Source: Tuctoria greenei (taxonomy: Eukaryota; Streptophyta; Magnoliopsida; Poales; Poaceae). Taken from it: a stretch of DNA of 64,000 bases. The notes beneath the pieces were generated by a model, which searched no databases, was not told the origin of the DNA, and saw only the letters and a program-made list of their open reading frames with translations. The stretch spans positions 157,006,929-157,070,928 of the forward strand of contig JAYESD010000009.1 in the NCBI GenBank assembly GCA_036927565.1, written 5' to 3'. The stretch's first letter is position 1. The number at the start of each line of letters is the position of its first letter. The translations under genes and the position numbers were made by a program. Shown here piece by piece: positions 1-11,301 of the stretch.

Positions 1-407
1 TCCTGGTTCTAGACGACTTGAGGCATTCAATTTCACGTGGAAAAAATACAATTTATAATAGATACAGTATTTAATTTGGATAAGCATACTGCAGAGAAAT
101 CCAATCGGATAAAATGTTAAAGATAAAGTTCAAACCCACTATTGATAAAATGCTGTTACTGTTAAAACTTGCAACGAATATATTTTTTGCATGACGCAAA
201 TGACCAGACTACATGTATATGAAGAAACAAGTGAATATATCCATACACGTTGCGCAAGCAGCCACTTCTGTCCTAGCTTTAGAAGTCTCCAAGTCTTTAT
301 TAGATGATACGTTCTATCCAAACAAACTACCAGCAAAACCTTGATGATTTAGCATACTTAGCCTAAAAATTGTACCGCCAGCTCCCAATATGTGCATCAA
401 CAGTTAC

Positions 408-2447
408 TCATACCATATCATCCTCTTCTTGCACCTCATCGATGTCCTCGCACAAACACTTGCAGCACATAGCATATCTCCAGCACTGCAGAGGTAACAA
501 GAATAATGTAAACACTTGCACCGGAGAGGTAAAGTGATTGAAGAGGACATGCATGGTTTTTTACCTTGGGATAACGGCAGCAACACGCCCAGCACAGAAG
601 AAGTAAGCAAACTATTAATCCAGCAGCCCTAGCCACGTATTTACCTAGTAAAACGCTATAATAATCAGCATGCAACAAACCATAAGACAAGAATATATAT
701 CAAAAGAGTTGAAACACCAACCTAACAGAGTTGACATGCATAATGTCATCACAGCTCCAAGAAAGACAATGTAGATTATCTCAATCATAACTAGAACAGC
801 TACGCACTCCCCATACCGTGTCTCAACCTTCGCCACCTCAGCCAAACCACCAATGCAAAGGGCCAGTGGCAAACAAGCAAAGGGCAGGCCAATAACGACT
901 AGCTGAATAATACCATTGATCTCATCGCCACTGCTTGAGTCAGGAAAGACATGACATATTGAATCCTTCTTTTTCCATGCCAAGAAATAGGAAGCGCTGT
1001 AGATGTTCACAGTCACAATGGCCATTACTGATATGTTTGAAATGAACGCCATCAAAGCAGCAGATGACTGCAAACAATTCACAATAACTGCATCAGATCA
1101 ATCACTGGGGATGTGTAACAGAGAGAACTACTTGGGTGTCATGTGGAATACTTACATTCTCATTGAACCGAAAGCACCTGGTACAAGCAATAAATGTGTT
1201 CCTCAGGCACTTCCAAGCGCGAGCCGCTAGCAGCTTCAGCTTGCTGTGGTTTCCATGGCTTCCTCCGTGCTGCGGCCAATAGAACCAAATTTCCATTTCA
1301 GATGTTAGTAGGGACCTCCCAGTATGGTAAGACCAGATATATGTAATATTCAGGGACATATACACTCAAGGTAAATCCTTGGTTGCAGGGAATGATAAAA
1401 TTATTATTCGGGGACTAAAATTGATATGTGAAAGCACCTTAGAAATGCATGTTTCCCGAGACTTGTCAAGTCTCTGACGAGTAACAGATTGCAGCCGTGG
1501 CCCTTAGGCCCTTACTCTCAACAGAAATTTGAAGGTTTCATTTAGGAGGTGGTTAAACGATGAGATGTGGCCTCAAATCAGGAAACTACATGATATCTTA
1601 CACATGGTTGCGGTCTCTTGAGAGAGAGATACAGATATGAATAAGGATCAATCGAATCAATGACAGTGATATGGGAGAGTTCTAAGCAGAGAAATCAATA
1701 GTAGCATAAACATTGACCACAACAGCAAGCAATTTAGATAGGCAGACAGTTGCAACTAGTGGTGAACACTACATGTTCTCTGAATCATTCCTTAGGGAGC
1801 CTGTATGGCTAGTACTTACACCGCCACCCCTTGGGATGATGCTGCCATTGCCTCCTGATGGATCATCACTCAGCAAACCCTGGCCCTCGTCATGCGCCTG
1901 CAAATATAGAAGGACCATTTAAGTTACGATCAGCTTTCGAATATAAAAAGGATACTGACAATATAGCAGCACGTTGGCAGCAGAGTTGAAGGAATCAGGG
2001 AATCCGGGAGGGGATTAGGGCCGCCTAGTGCTAAGGTTTAGCGGACGAAGGGTTTGCGGAGGTGTGAACCTTGTTCGGTTAATCCCCTACCGCCAAGGAG
2101 ATGGCCAATGGGGCGCGGGGGTGCTGTGCTTCGGGACGAAGAGAGCGCAGGAGCGCGGCGAGGTTGAGGGAGGCGTCCTGATTTTCCATGGGTACCATTT
2201 GCACAACTCACGGCAAACTCAGGAATCCGCTTATCTCTCGTGTCTCCGGTGGCTGCCGTAGCCGGAGACGAACTAATTCACACGAATGGTGCTGCCACCC
2301 CTCACAATCCCCGCCAAAATGCAACAGGGAGAAGGAAAACCCCAAACCCTCTACCCTAGCGCGAAGAGCAGAAGCCGGAGAGCGTACCGCGATCTCAGAC
2401 TCAGAGCTAGAGATGGAGTCGGGCGCGCTGGCTGGGGAAGAGGCCAT
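408..2447 (-). CDS. Four-helix membrane protein with Cys-rich tail, copy 1 (family not recognised)
   Basis: I infer six exons, all with GT/AG borders and consistent phases: 2388-2447, 1820-1897, 1156-1269, 722-1067, 565-644 and 408-485, giving 251 residues. The start is the ATG at 2447, conserved in copy 2 and about 130 bp below a TATA box. Residues 1-46 are Ser- and Gly-rich. Residues about 47-84 are basic (LKLLAARAWKCLRNTF). Exon 4 carries three hydrophobic stretches, including IIQLVVIGLPFACLPLALCI. Exon 5 carries a fourth that ends in CWACCC. The tail has further cysteines (MCCKCLCEDID) and ends acidic (EEDDMV). Clustered cysteines next to a helix suggest palmitoylation, which is inference. 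No catalytic motif is visible and I do not assign a function. The frame is open through all junctions, so the gene looks functional. A tandem paralog follows at 3840-6345. Confidence 0.8.
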
Positions 2448-3313
2448 CGCAGCCGGGGAGGCGACGGTCGGAGCGCGCCTCTCTGCTTCCGTCTTCCTCG
2501 CCGTCGACCCCAGCGAGGGTGGAGGGTTTTAAGCAGAGGACAGGCTTCTGCACGGGCCGGCGGGCAGCGGGAGGCCCATATATACTTGGCGGAGGGCCTC
2601 GTTAGCGCGAGATGAACGGCCGAATAAGGCCCTTCCGTTCCATTGTCTTACTACAGTATTTACCGTTTCCCTCCTATTCCTTTTCTTTTAATCGTAAAAT
2701 CAGTGTGTGTTAAAAGAGGAATCTGTGTGGTCTCATATGCAGTAAGAGATTTTATAATTTGGATTAAATATTTTGAAAGGGAATTATCTTTGACTCTGTT
2801 TTGTGGTGTCGCTGCGGCAGTGTGAAGTCCAGTTGGTTGCTTTTCTTATTAATTTCAGTTGATTCTTTGTCGTCACTTGTTATAATGAAGATTGACTGAA
2901 AAAATAATAAATTTGATTATTTTCTGTTTTCCAACATAATTATCAAATGACGTGTCAGTTTCTAATTGGACCTAAAAATCGTCTGAAAGTAAAACAAAAA
3001 ATGTCTTAAGTGTTAAGTAGTCATTCCCAAATGAAATTCTAATGGGTTCATTGTGGTTGCTTGGTTTTCTCTTTGCCGTCTCCGAAAGAGAACAGAATGA
3101 CGAGGAGAAGGCGTTCCACCCAAACGGTAACGGTTGAACCAATCTTGTTGTGCGACTGGCAGTTTGCTCCAAACGAAACGGCACAGCGCGACACGCCTCA
3201 CTGCCCCAGCAGCGCCCGTCACCCCAGCCTACTCCGCCGATCCGACCGCTGTCGCATAATCGCATTCCCCGCCGCCGAACGAAGCTAGTGGGCGGAGTAC
3301 CCCAGCCGCAGCC
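2448..3313. promoter_or_regulatory. Divergent intergenic region, unit 1
   Basis: This stretch separates the ATG of membrane-protein copy 1 (minus) from the ATG of the truncated galactosyltransferase fragment (plus, 3314). Both ends match the corresponding parts of unit 2: 2448-2720 matches 6346-6620, and 3005-3313 matches 6630-6668 plus 49822-50134. About 280 bp of AT-rich sequence (about 2725-3004) has no counterpart in unit 2. It is either an insertion here or a deletion there, and I see no clear terminal repeats in it. Confidence 0.65.
2577..2585 (-). promoter_or_regulatory. TATA box of membrane-protein gene copy 1
   Basis: The plus strand reads catatatac here, a TATATATG box on the minus strand about 130 bp upstream of the ATG at 2447. 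The same box stands at the matching position of copy 2 (6477-6487). Confidence 0.6.
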
Positions 3314-3371
3314 ATGCCCAGCCCGCCCAACGTCTTTTTACCCCACGGCCAACGCCACCTCCACCTCGCTA
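3050..3371 (+). pseudogene. Orphan 5' fragment of the GT31 galactosyltransferase gene
   Basis: Sequence from 3050 onward matches the region upstream of and including the start of the gene at 50135. Shared blocks include ggcgttccacccaaacgg, gtttgctccaaacgaaacgg and cagcctactccgccga, followed by the start-codon context agccatgcccagc. Homology continues for roughly 55 bases past the ATG at 3314, with indels, and then stops where the 3' flank of membrane-protein copy 2 begins. There is no transmembrane segment or catalytic domain, so it cannot make a glycosyltransferase. It may still act as promoter or 5' leader sequence. It marks the breakpoint of the tandem duplication. Confidence 0.85.
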
Positions 3372-3839
3372 TGTGTCCTCAACACTGGACATTATGGCTC
3401 TATGCCTGCATCATTGATCTTCCTAGTTCTCGACGACTTGAGGAGGCATTCAATTTCATGTGAAAAAAAAAATACAACATCCATAACAGGTACACAGTAT
3501 TTATCAGATAAGCATACTGCATAGAAATCCAAACGGACGAAGAGCTAAAGATGAGTTCAAATCCACTATTGACCAAATGCAATTACTGTTAAAACTTCCA
3601 AGGAATATTTTTTTTTTGCATGATGCAAATGACCCGACTACATGTATATGAAGAAACAAGTGAATATATCCATACACGTCGCGCAAGCAGCCAGTTCTGT
3701 CCTAGCTTTAGAAGTCTCCAAGTCTTTATTAGATGATATATACGTTTATCCGAAGAAACTACCAGCAGAACCTTGATGATTTGACATACTTGGCCTCAAA
3801 AATGTACCGCCAGCTCCCAATATGTGCATCAACAGCTAC

Positions 3840-6345
3840 TCAGACCATATCATCCTCCACTTGCACCTCATCGATGTCCCCGCACAAACACTTGCAGCAC
3901 ATAAACTGTCTCCAGCACTGCAGAGGTAACGAAGAATCATGTAAACACTTGCACTGGCGGAAAAGGTAAAGTAATTGAAAAGGGCAGGGTTTTTTTTTAC
4001 CTTTGGGTGACGACAACAACATGCCCAGCACAGAAGAAGTAAGCCAACTAATAAACCAGTAGTAATAGCCACGCCTTCACCTAGTAAAACGATATAATAG
4101 TCAGCATGAAACAAATCATAAGACAAAAATATATATCAAAAGAGTTGAAACACCAACCTGACACATCTGACATGCAGAACGTCATCACGGCTCCAAGGAA
4201 GACAATGTAGATTATCTCAATCATAACTAGAGTGGCAACGCACCCCAGATACCGCGTCTCACCATTCGCCACCTTAGCCAAGCCCCCGATGCAAAGGGCC
4301 AGTGGCAAACAAGCAAAGGGCAGGCCAATAACGATGAGCTGAATCGTACCATTGATCTTATCGTTGCTGGTTTTGTCAGGAAAGACGTGACATATTGATC
4401 CATCCTTAACCTTTCTCCATGACAAGAAATAGGAAGCGCTGTAGATGTTCAGAGTCAGAATGCCCATTACTGCCATGTTTGAAATGAACGCCATCAAAGC
4501 ACCAGATGACTGCAAACAAATTCACAATAACTGCAACAGATCAATCACTGGAGATGTGTAACAAAGAGAATACTTGGGTGCCATATGGAATACTGACTTT
4601 CTCATTCAACCAAAGCATCCTGGTAGAACCAATAAATTTCTTCCACAGCCACTTCCCAGCGCGAGCCATTAGCAGCTTCATCCTGTTGTGGTTTCCACTG
4701 CCTTCTCTGTGCCTCCACAGCCAGTTCCAAGCACGAGCCGCTTGCAGCTTCATCTTGGTGAGGCATCCACTGCCTTCTCTGTGCTGCAGCCAATAAAACC
4801 AAATTTCCATTTTCAGATGTTGGTGCCCATCAACATGGGGTGCTCCCAGTATGGAAAGATAAAAAATGTAAAATATTCAGGAACATATATACTCAAGGTA
4901 AATCCTTGGTTGTGGAGAATGAACAAAGTACCCTGGGGACTTCCCAGGGTAGAACCTGGGGTCTCCTTGGCAGCGGGGAATACTTACTCTCTCATTCAAC
5001 GAAAGCACCCTTGTAGAAGCAATAAATTTCTTCCTCAGACACTTACAAGTGCGATCCACTAACAGCTTCATCTTGTTGTGGTTTCCATTTCCACCGACTT
5101 CTCTTGGCTGCAGCCAATTAAACCAAATTTCCATTTTCAGATGTTGGTACCCATCAACCTGGGGACCTCCCAGTATGGAAAGATCAGATATGAAAATATT
5201 CAGGTACATATACACTCGAGTTAAATCCTTTGTTGAGGGGAATGAACAAAGTGTTGTCTGGGAATAAAATTGATATTTGAAAGCACCTTATAAATGCATG
5301 TTTCTCGAGACTTATCATGTCTCCAATGACCAGCAGAACAGCATGGCCCTTTCTTCCAACACAAATTTGCAGGTTTCATTCATGAGGTAGTTAAATGATG
5401 AGATGTAGTCCCAGATCAGGAAACTACACGGTATCTTACACATGGTTGCAGTTTCTTATGAGATACAGATATTCATAAGGATCCATCAAATCAATAACAG
5501 TGATATGAAAGAGCTCTTAGTAGATAAATCAATAGTAGTATAAATGTTAACCACAACAGCTAACCATTGAGATAAGTTGAGGTTTTCAACAACTAGTAAA
5601 CAACTAGTAAAAGTAGTGGTAAACAGTGCTACAAGTTCTCTGTCTGAATCATTCCTTAGGGGACCTGTACGAAAGAGTACAAGGGAGTAGTATTTACACG
5701 GTGATCCCTTTGGCGGTTGTTGACATTGTTTCCTGGTGGTGGTGGTGGCGGTGGTGGTGGCGGCGGTGGTGGTTGATTATGCAGCAAACTCCTGTTCATG
5801 TCATCCTGCAAATATAGAAAGGATCACTTAATTTACGCTCAGCTTTCGACTATAAAAGAATATTGACAGCACAGCAGCACGGTGGCAGCAAAGTTGAAGG
5901 AAGCAGGGAATCGGGAAGGAGATTAAGGCTGCGTGCTGAGGTAGCGGACGAAGGGTTTGCGCAGCTGTCGACCTTGTTCGGTTAATCTCCCACCGCCAAG
6001 GAGACGGCCAACGGAAGACGGTGGTGCTGTGCTTCGGGACGAAGAGAGGAAAAGGGCGCGTAGAGGTTGAGGGAGACGCCCTGACTTTCCATCTTCTACA
6101 GGTCGCGGCAAACTCAGGAATCCCCTTATATCCCTTGTCTCCGGTGGATTCCGTAGCGGAGACGAGCTAATTGACACGAATTGTGCCGCCATCCTACCCG
6201 ATCCCCGCCAGAAATGGAAGGGGAGGGAAAGGAAAAACCCCAAACCCTCTACCCTAGCGCGAAGAGTAGAAGCCGGAGAGCGTACCTCCGCCTCGATCTC
6301 ATAGTGAGGGAGGGAGCCGGACACGCTGGCTGCGGAAGAGCCCAT
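3840..6345 (-). CDS. Four-helix membrane protein with Cys-rich tail, copy 2, with duplicated exon 3
   Basis: This is the paralog of the gene at 408-2447. Exons are 6286-6345, 5698-5805, 4988-5107 (exon 3a), 4598-4783 (exon 3b), 4158-4509, 4001-4080 and 3840-3917, all with GT/AG borders. Both exon 3 copies are phase 0, so using either or both keeps the frame; with both the product is 327 residues. Differences from copy 1: exon 2 holds a run of 13 prolines (GGT-type microsatellite on the plus strand), exon 3 exists twice, and exon 3b has an internal 24-residue duplication. The four hydrophobic stretches, the CWACCC motif and the tail MCCKCLCGDID...EDDMV are conserved. Exon 3b uses a weaker GTCAGT donor where the others have GTAAGT. 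The gene was head to head with the galactosyltransferase before 43 kb of transposons entered the shared promoter. Function unknown. Confidence 0.78.
4598..5107 (-). repeat. Exon 3 duplication and internal 72-bp duplication in copy 2
   Basis: Exon 3 with its flanking acceptor (tattggctgcag) and donor occurs twice, at 4988-5107 and 4598-4783. Within the second, a 72-bp unit is tandemly repeated in frame. Both 24-residue halves start with HREGSG, followed by an (N/T)(R/K)MKL core, and end in WLW. Copy 1 of the gene has one such exon of 114 bp (1156-1269). Total gain is 192 bp, or 64 codons, of a basic segment before the first membrane helix. Confidence 0.85.
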
Positions 6346-6476
6346 CGCAGCCGGGGAGGCGACGGTCGGAGCGCGCCTCTCCGCTTCCGTCTTCCTCGCC
6401 GTCGATGCCAGCGAGGCGTGGAGGGTTTTAAGCAGAGGACTGGCTCCCGCGCGGGCCGCCGGGCAGCGGACAGGCC

Positions 6477-6487
6477 CATATATATAG
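6477..6487 (-). promoter_or_regulatory. TATA box of membrane-protein gene copy 2
   Basis: The plus strand reads catatatatag, giving a TATATATG box on the minus strand about 130 bp upstream of the ATG at 6345. It matches the box of copy 1. Confidence 0.6.
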
Positions 6488-6946
6488 TCAGCGAAGGACC
6501 TCGTTAGCGCGAGATGCACGGCCCAATAAGAACATTCCGCTCCATTGTTTTACTATTTTCCATTTTCCTCCTTCCTTTTTCTTTTAATCATTAAATCAGT
6601 GCATGTTCAAAAAGGAACAATTGTCGGTGGCTAAGTTTTAAATAGTCGCTCTCAAACGAAATTCAAACTATAGCTTGCTAATTGGGTTGGGCTATACAGG
6701 CCGACGTAAAAGGCACGATTAAATCAATGTATGGTCCAGCATGGAGTGCAGCGAGCTCGGAGCTCCACTCGGATCGTGTGTGAGTCTAGGTGCAAAACTG
6801 TAGGGCTGGCACAACCGGATCCATGTAATGATCGGCCCGTACAAGGCCCGCAGTGCTCGACCCTGCACGATCCATGTAATCTGAATTGTACGTAATTTTA
6901 TGGGCTTTTTTGAATGCCGAGCTTGGCCAGTCTGGCACGAATACCC

Positions 6947-7552
6947 TGTTAGAAATCATAGGGAGCATAGTCACTAAGTCATATCGAATTATATCAAGAA
7001 AACTGAATACAACATGAACATTAAGTATTATCTCTCAAATAGTACAAAAATATTTTTAATATCTTCTTCTCCATCTTTGTTGTTGCTTGACGATGCGGCC
7101 ATCGAGCCAATCCGCAAGAAGAACGACAACGAGAGGCGTTTTCCCTTGTTCTTCTTTTGGTATGTTGATCGGATTCTGAGTAGATTAGAGTGTTCATGTG
7201 TGTATGAGTGTATGCCTTAAGCATTCCTTGATCATACACTTGACCCTCTTCTTATAGTTGACCAAGAGACACAAGAGGAGGTCTCCCACCCTTAGGAATC
7301 ATTGAGTCTTCCGATCGGAGACTCAAAATTCGGTAGGTTGTGTCCTTTCAATTTGAACATATGTCAATTTTGAGTTCAAACTGACAGTTACTGGAATTAT
7401 CGGACTAGTCCGTATGGGGTCCGGACTAGTCCAAAATCTTTACTGAACAATATCGGACTAGTCCTATAAGGGTTCAGACTAGTCCGGTTACCCTTATTGG
7501 ACAACAACCGGACTAGTTCGGTCTCTACTAGATAAGTCCGGTACTTCCAACA
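6947..7552 (-). repeat. Copia A 3' LTR
   Basis: It begins tgttagaaatca and ends tacttccaaca. It contains several degenerate GGACTAGTCC palindromes between about 7400 and 7540. Its partner LTR is at 49052-49645. Confidence 0.92.
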
Positions 7553-9404
7553 TTCTCTCCCTTAAACTCGAATCTGAAACTTACTAACTTACTTAATACT
7601 AAACTTAGTGTCCATTTTCTCATACTTGACATATAGGGCACGACACATCACAACAACCATTTACGTATTATTGAACTCGAAGACCACAGTACATCTCACA
7701 CTTAAAATGAACCTTACTCTTACTTGACCTCTAAATATCCAGTGATCATAGGTTCTCTCTTAAATCCCTGCCGGCTACGTGTTCACTGAACACACTGGAT
7801 GGAAGACCTTTTGTTAGTGGATCCGCAAGCATACGCTTAGTACTTATATGATCAAGACTTATGGTATAATCCTGGATTCGACCGTTCACAACATAAAACT
7901 TAATATCGATGTGGTTGGCTGCACCACTCGACTTATTATTGTAAGAGTAAAATATTGCGGGCTCATTATCGCAGTATAACTTAAGTGGTTTTTCAATGTT
8001 GTCGACCACTCTAAGACTGGATAAAAAATTCTTTTAAACAGCCTCCCGGTGGCCTCATAACATGCAACAAACTCGGCATGCATTATCTACGATGTAGTGA
8101 CAGTTTGTTTGGAGCTTTTCCACGAAATGACTCCATTCACGATGGTGAATATATAACCTGATGTGGATTTCTTAGTATCCACAGAACTCGCGAAATCTGA
8201 ATCTGAATATCCCAGTACTTCAAGTGAGTCTGACTTACTATACGTCAACATGAGACTTTTTGTGTCTTGCACATATCTTATTGCTTTTTTAACTGCCTTC
8301 CAGTAATCAATCCCTGGATTGGCCTGACATCTACCAAGCATTCCAGTCACATAAGCTAAGTCAGGGCGAGTACAGACTTGAGCATACATAAGGCTTCCGA
8401 CAGCAGAAACATATGGAACCGATTTCATTGATTGATCTAATATTGGTTCCTGGAACACTGAAAGTTCCCAAACTTATCGCCTCTGACAATCGGAGCATAC
8501 GAAGGCTTACTCTTGTGCATACTGTACTTTCTCAGTACATTCTCTAAGTATGCCTTTTGTGATAAACCTAATACCCCCTTATTTCTATCACGGTGAATTT
8601 CTATGCCCAATACATAGGATCCTTCATCAAGATCTTTCATATCAAAATTAGAGGACAAAAACTTCTTAGTTTCTGATAGTAGATTGACATCACTACTTGC
8701 AAGTAGTATATCATCTACATAAAGCACGAGGAAAATAAATTTTCCGCTCTTAAACTTAGCATAAATACAATTGTCCTCCTCATTTTCTTTAAACCCAAAC
8801 TTTCTTATTGTCTTATCGAACTTGAGATACCACAGCCTTGATGCTTGTTTAAGTCCATAGATGGACTTTCTTAAGTGGCATCCCATATGTTCCTTACCCT
8901 TAACAACAAAACTTTTCGATTGTGTCATATAGACGTTCTCATATAGATCACCATTGAGAAACGCCGTCTTTACATCCATCTAATGTAATTCTAAATTGTA
9001 ATATGCAACTAATGCCATAATGATTCTGAATGAATCCTTATTTGAGATGGGTGAAAATGTCTCATTATAAGCAATCCCTTCTCTTTGAGTGAAGTATTTT
9101 GCAACAAATCTGGCCTTAAACTTATCAATATTCCCTTTGGAGTCACATTTAATTTTGGAGACCTATTTACAACCTACTGTTTTGGCTCCATTAGGAATCT
9201 CAACTAAATCTCAGACTTTGTTTGTTTTCATAGACCTCATTTCATCCTCCATGACTTTACGCCATTCGGGTGATTGAGGACTTCTCATAGCTTCTTCAAA
9301 TGTGGTGGGATCACCATCCATTTGAATTGCCTCACTCAAATAGATCTCATAATCGTCCGAAATGGCCGAATTTCTTTCTCGTTGAGATCTTCTTAATTGC
9401 ACAT
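7553..9404 (-). pseudogene. Copia A pol, C-terminal part (reverse transcriptase, RNase H)
   Basis: Reading leftward from 9404, the fragment covers the integrase/RT linker (RRSQRERNSAISDDYEIYL), then the RT fingers and palm with MDVKTAFLNGDL, SIYGLKQASRLWY and the catalytic YVDDILLAS, then the connection (RPDLAYVTGMLGRCQANP) and RNase H (CDNEPAIFY...HIDIKFYVV, LADPLTKG), ending near 7746. Several stops and frameshifts interrupt it, for example near 8437-8458, 8086 and 9210. Gypsy B cut the gene at 9404, and the N-terminal part continues at 45604. The ~190 bases between 7553 and 7745 are the 3' noncoding region before the LTR and hold nothing else I recognise. Confidence 0.9.
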
Positions 9405-10258
9405 TGTCGAAGTGTGGAATACGACACTTCCCCCGGACCTATTGAGAAATAGCCCGCAGAGGTTCTTTTGTGGTTGGGGGACACAAGATCAATATCAAGA
9501 TGGTGACCTCAGGGATTTACGTGGTTCGGGCCGCCTGAGCGTAACACCCTGCTCCACGGGGTTTGTGTAATTGTATTCAGCGAGTGAGATCACTAAGGTT
9601 AGGTCACAACTGCCTGGATCTGCCTCCCTAGTGTTCATGCGGTACAATCCTTTTATAATTCTAAGGACTGACCATTACAAAGCTGGCCTGGACCGACATG
9701 TGGTCCTGGTGTGCTTAATGACCTAATACACTGTCCAAAGAGTATTAAGTACAATTAACAATGTGATAGCATGCCTTCATGGCAGCGTTATCCCTATTAA
9801 TAGTGCACTGATCGTGTGTCATTAATATTGCATTAATGACAAATTACCAGACCCTGTAACTGCCGCTTTAACCATCCTTGAATGTCTGTAATGGTCATGA
9901 TCGGTTTGCATTCCTATTGGTGATGAAGGTCCGAAGGCTCCACACGTGGCATAGCTGGAGCTTTCCCTTGTGGGAAAGTAGGTCCGGGGTCACTGTACAT
10001 GTGTCAGTACCGGAGCTCCTCTCTGACGGGGGCTAGGTCTGGGGCTGTTCTACACGTGTAGTCGCCGGAGCTTCTCTTGGTTGGGAGTTTTGTTCCGGGC
10101 TTATTTTACACGCGTTAACCCGGGAGCCAACCATGTGAGGGGAGCGGGTCTAGTGCAACGTGCCATGTGGGACCTGTGAGTGCCTTTGATTCTGACAGGT
10201 GGAACTTTCTTGTACTTGTTGCTGTATCGTGGGGTACCCGGTACGTAGGGTACCGACA
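9405..10258 (-). repeat. Gypsy B 3' LTR
   Basis: It begins tgtcgaagtgtggaat and ends agggtaccgaca. It is nearly the same as 44751-45603 and 27085-27955, and contains repeated ggagct and ccgggg words. Confidence 0.93.
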
Positions 10259-10797
10259 ATGGCCCCCGGGCCCACCTCTGGGAGAAACCCCTAGGGTTAA
10301 GTTGTTCTGCCAGAGGTTGGGCCATTCTCGTTCTCGCACTTTGATTTTTAAAAAGTCCTCTGATGCACTGATAGAATGACGGTCTGGGAGTGAACCTTCA
10401 ACGTGTGGCTTGTTATGAATACGACAGATGATATCTTTGAGTGCGGATATCACGCAATTGAAGGTCGCCGGTTGCCAATACAAAAACTGTATTGGTTCCG
10501 CGCGCCCTGTCAGAGCGCCTACTTTGGGTTTCCCGTCGCTCATCATGGCAACGGTTGGCCTTAGGTAAGGACCTCGATCTCTTCATCGGGGTGGCCCCAG
10601 GCCCACTCATCATTGACGGGGTAGATTTTTTGAAAAGTACTCTTGATCTCCTTGCGGTTCCCATGCAAGCGTCGCAGAGGCTTACTTAAGAAGGAAAGTG
10701 CGCACGGGTTGATGACTCTTTACGCCTTCGATCATCTTTGCGCTCAGAGCCTCCCAAACTCTGCCTAACTTCCCATCCTTTGCTCTACTTTGCCGCG
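10259..10797 (+). promoter_or_regulatory. Spacer between Gypsy B 3' LTR and the antisense gene
   Basis: This is noncoding. For the minus-strand element it is the 3' end, with a purine-rich stretch next to the LTR on the minus strand (GGGCCCGGGGGCCAT). For the plus-strand antisense gene starting at 10798 it is the upstream region and 5' leader. I see no convincing TATA box. Confidence 0.5.
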
Positions 10798-11301
10798 ATG
10801 GAGTTGGGTCTCCCCAAGAGCTGCCTCAAGAGCGATGATTATCTGAAGAAGGTCCGGACCTACATATGGTGGTCCAGCGACTCCTTCAACCATATGGTCC
10901 GTGCCGACAAGCTCCCGTTCAAGAAGGAGCACGACGGTGACATGGTGTACTTCTCTGTGTACGCCATGGTGGGGCTGATCCCACCTTTCTCAACTTTTCT
11001 CTTGATACTGCTGGACTTCTATGGTCTGCAGCTGTACCACCTTGGCCCCCATTATCTTCTTCTTGTGTCGACATTCGTCCACTTCTGCGAGATGTGGGTG
11101 GGTATTCCCCCATGCGTCGAACTTTTCCGCACCTTCTTCACCATCCACACCACCGGGAAGGGGTCCGAATTTCTTGGCTTCTACTATTTTGTGAAGCGCA
11201 AGAAATGCCCCTACAAATACGTGAGGTCGTTTCCTTCCGGCAAGTGGGACGACTAGAAGAAAGATTGGATTGTCGTCACGGCAGGGGAGCACGAGAAGTT
11301 G

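Larger units (their letters stand above)
1..6668. repeat. Tandem segmental duplication, two units of about 3.4 kb
   Basis: The first bases of the window (tcctggttctagacgactt) recur at about 3419 (tcctagttctcgacgactt), and from there all exons, introns and the promoter of the minus-strand membrane-protein gene recur in the same order. Unit 1 runs from the window edge to about 3417. Unit 2 runs from about 3418 to 6668 and originally continued into what is now 49822 onward. Unit 1 ends in a short piece of the 5' end of the galactosyltransferase gene whose complete copy lies at 50135. The copied segment therefore spanned the membrane-protein gene, the divergent promoter and the first few dozen coding bases of the neighbour. 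The true left edge of unit 1 may lie outside the window. Confidence 0.9.

Noticed and set aside
2208..2615. Plus-strand Arg-rich frames upstream of copy 1, and the matching ones at 6181-6507
   Set aside because: They overlay exon 1 and the 5' leader of the minus-strand gene, and the frames are not conserved as proteins between the units.
5923..6519. Long minus-strand frame (198 codons) over exon 1 of membrane-protein copy 2
   Set aside because: It reads through the TATA box, the leader and the donor of exon 1. The exon model with the internal ATG at 6345 is supported by the paralog and all splice sites.
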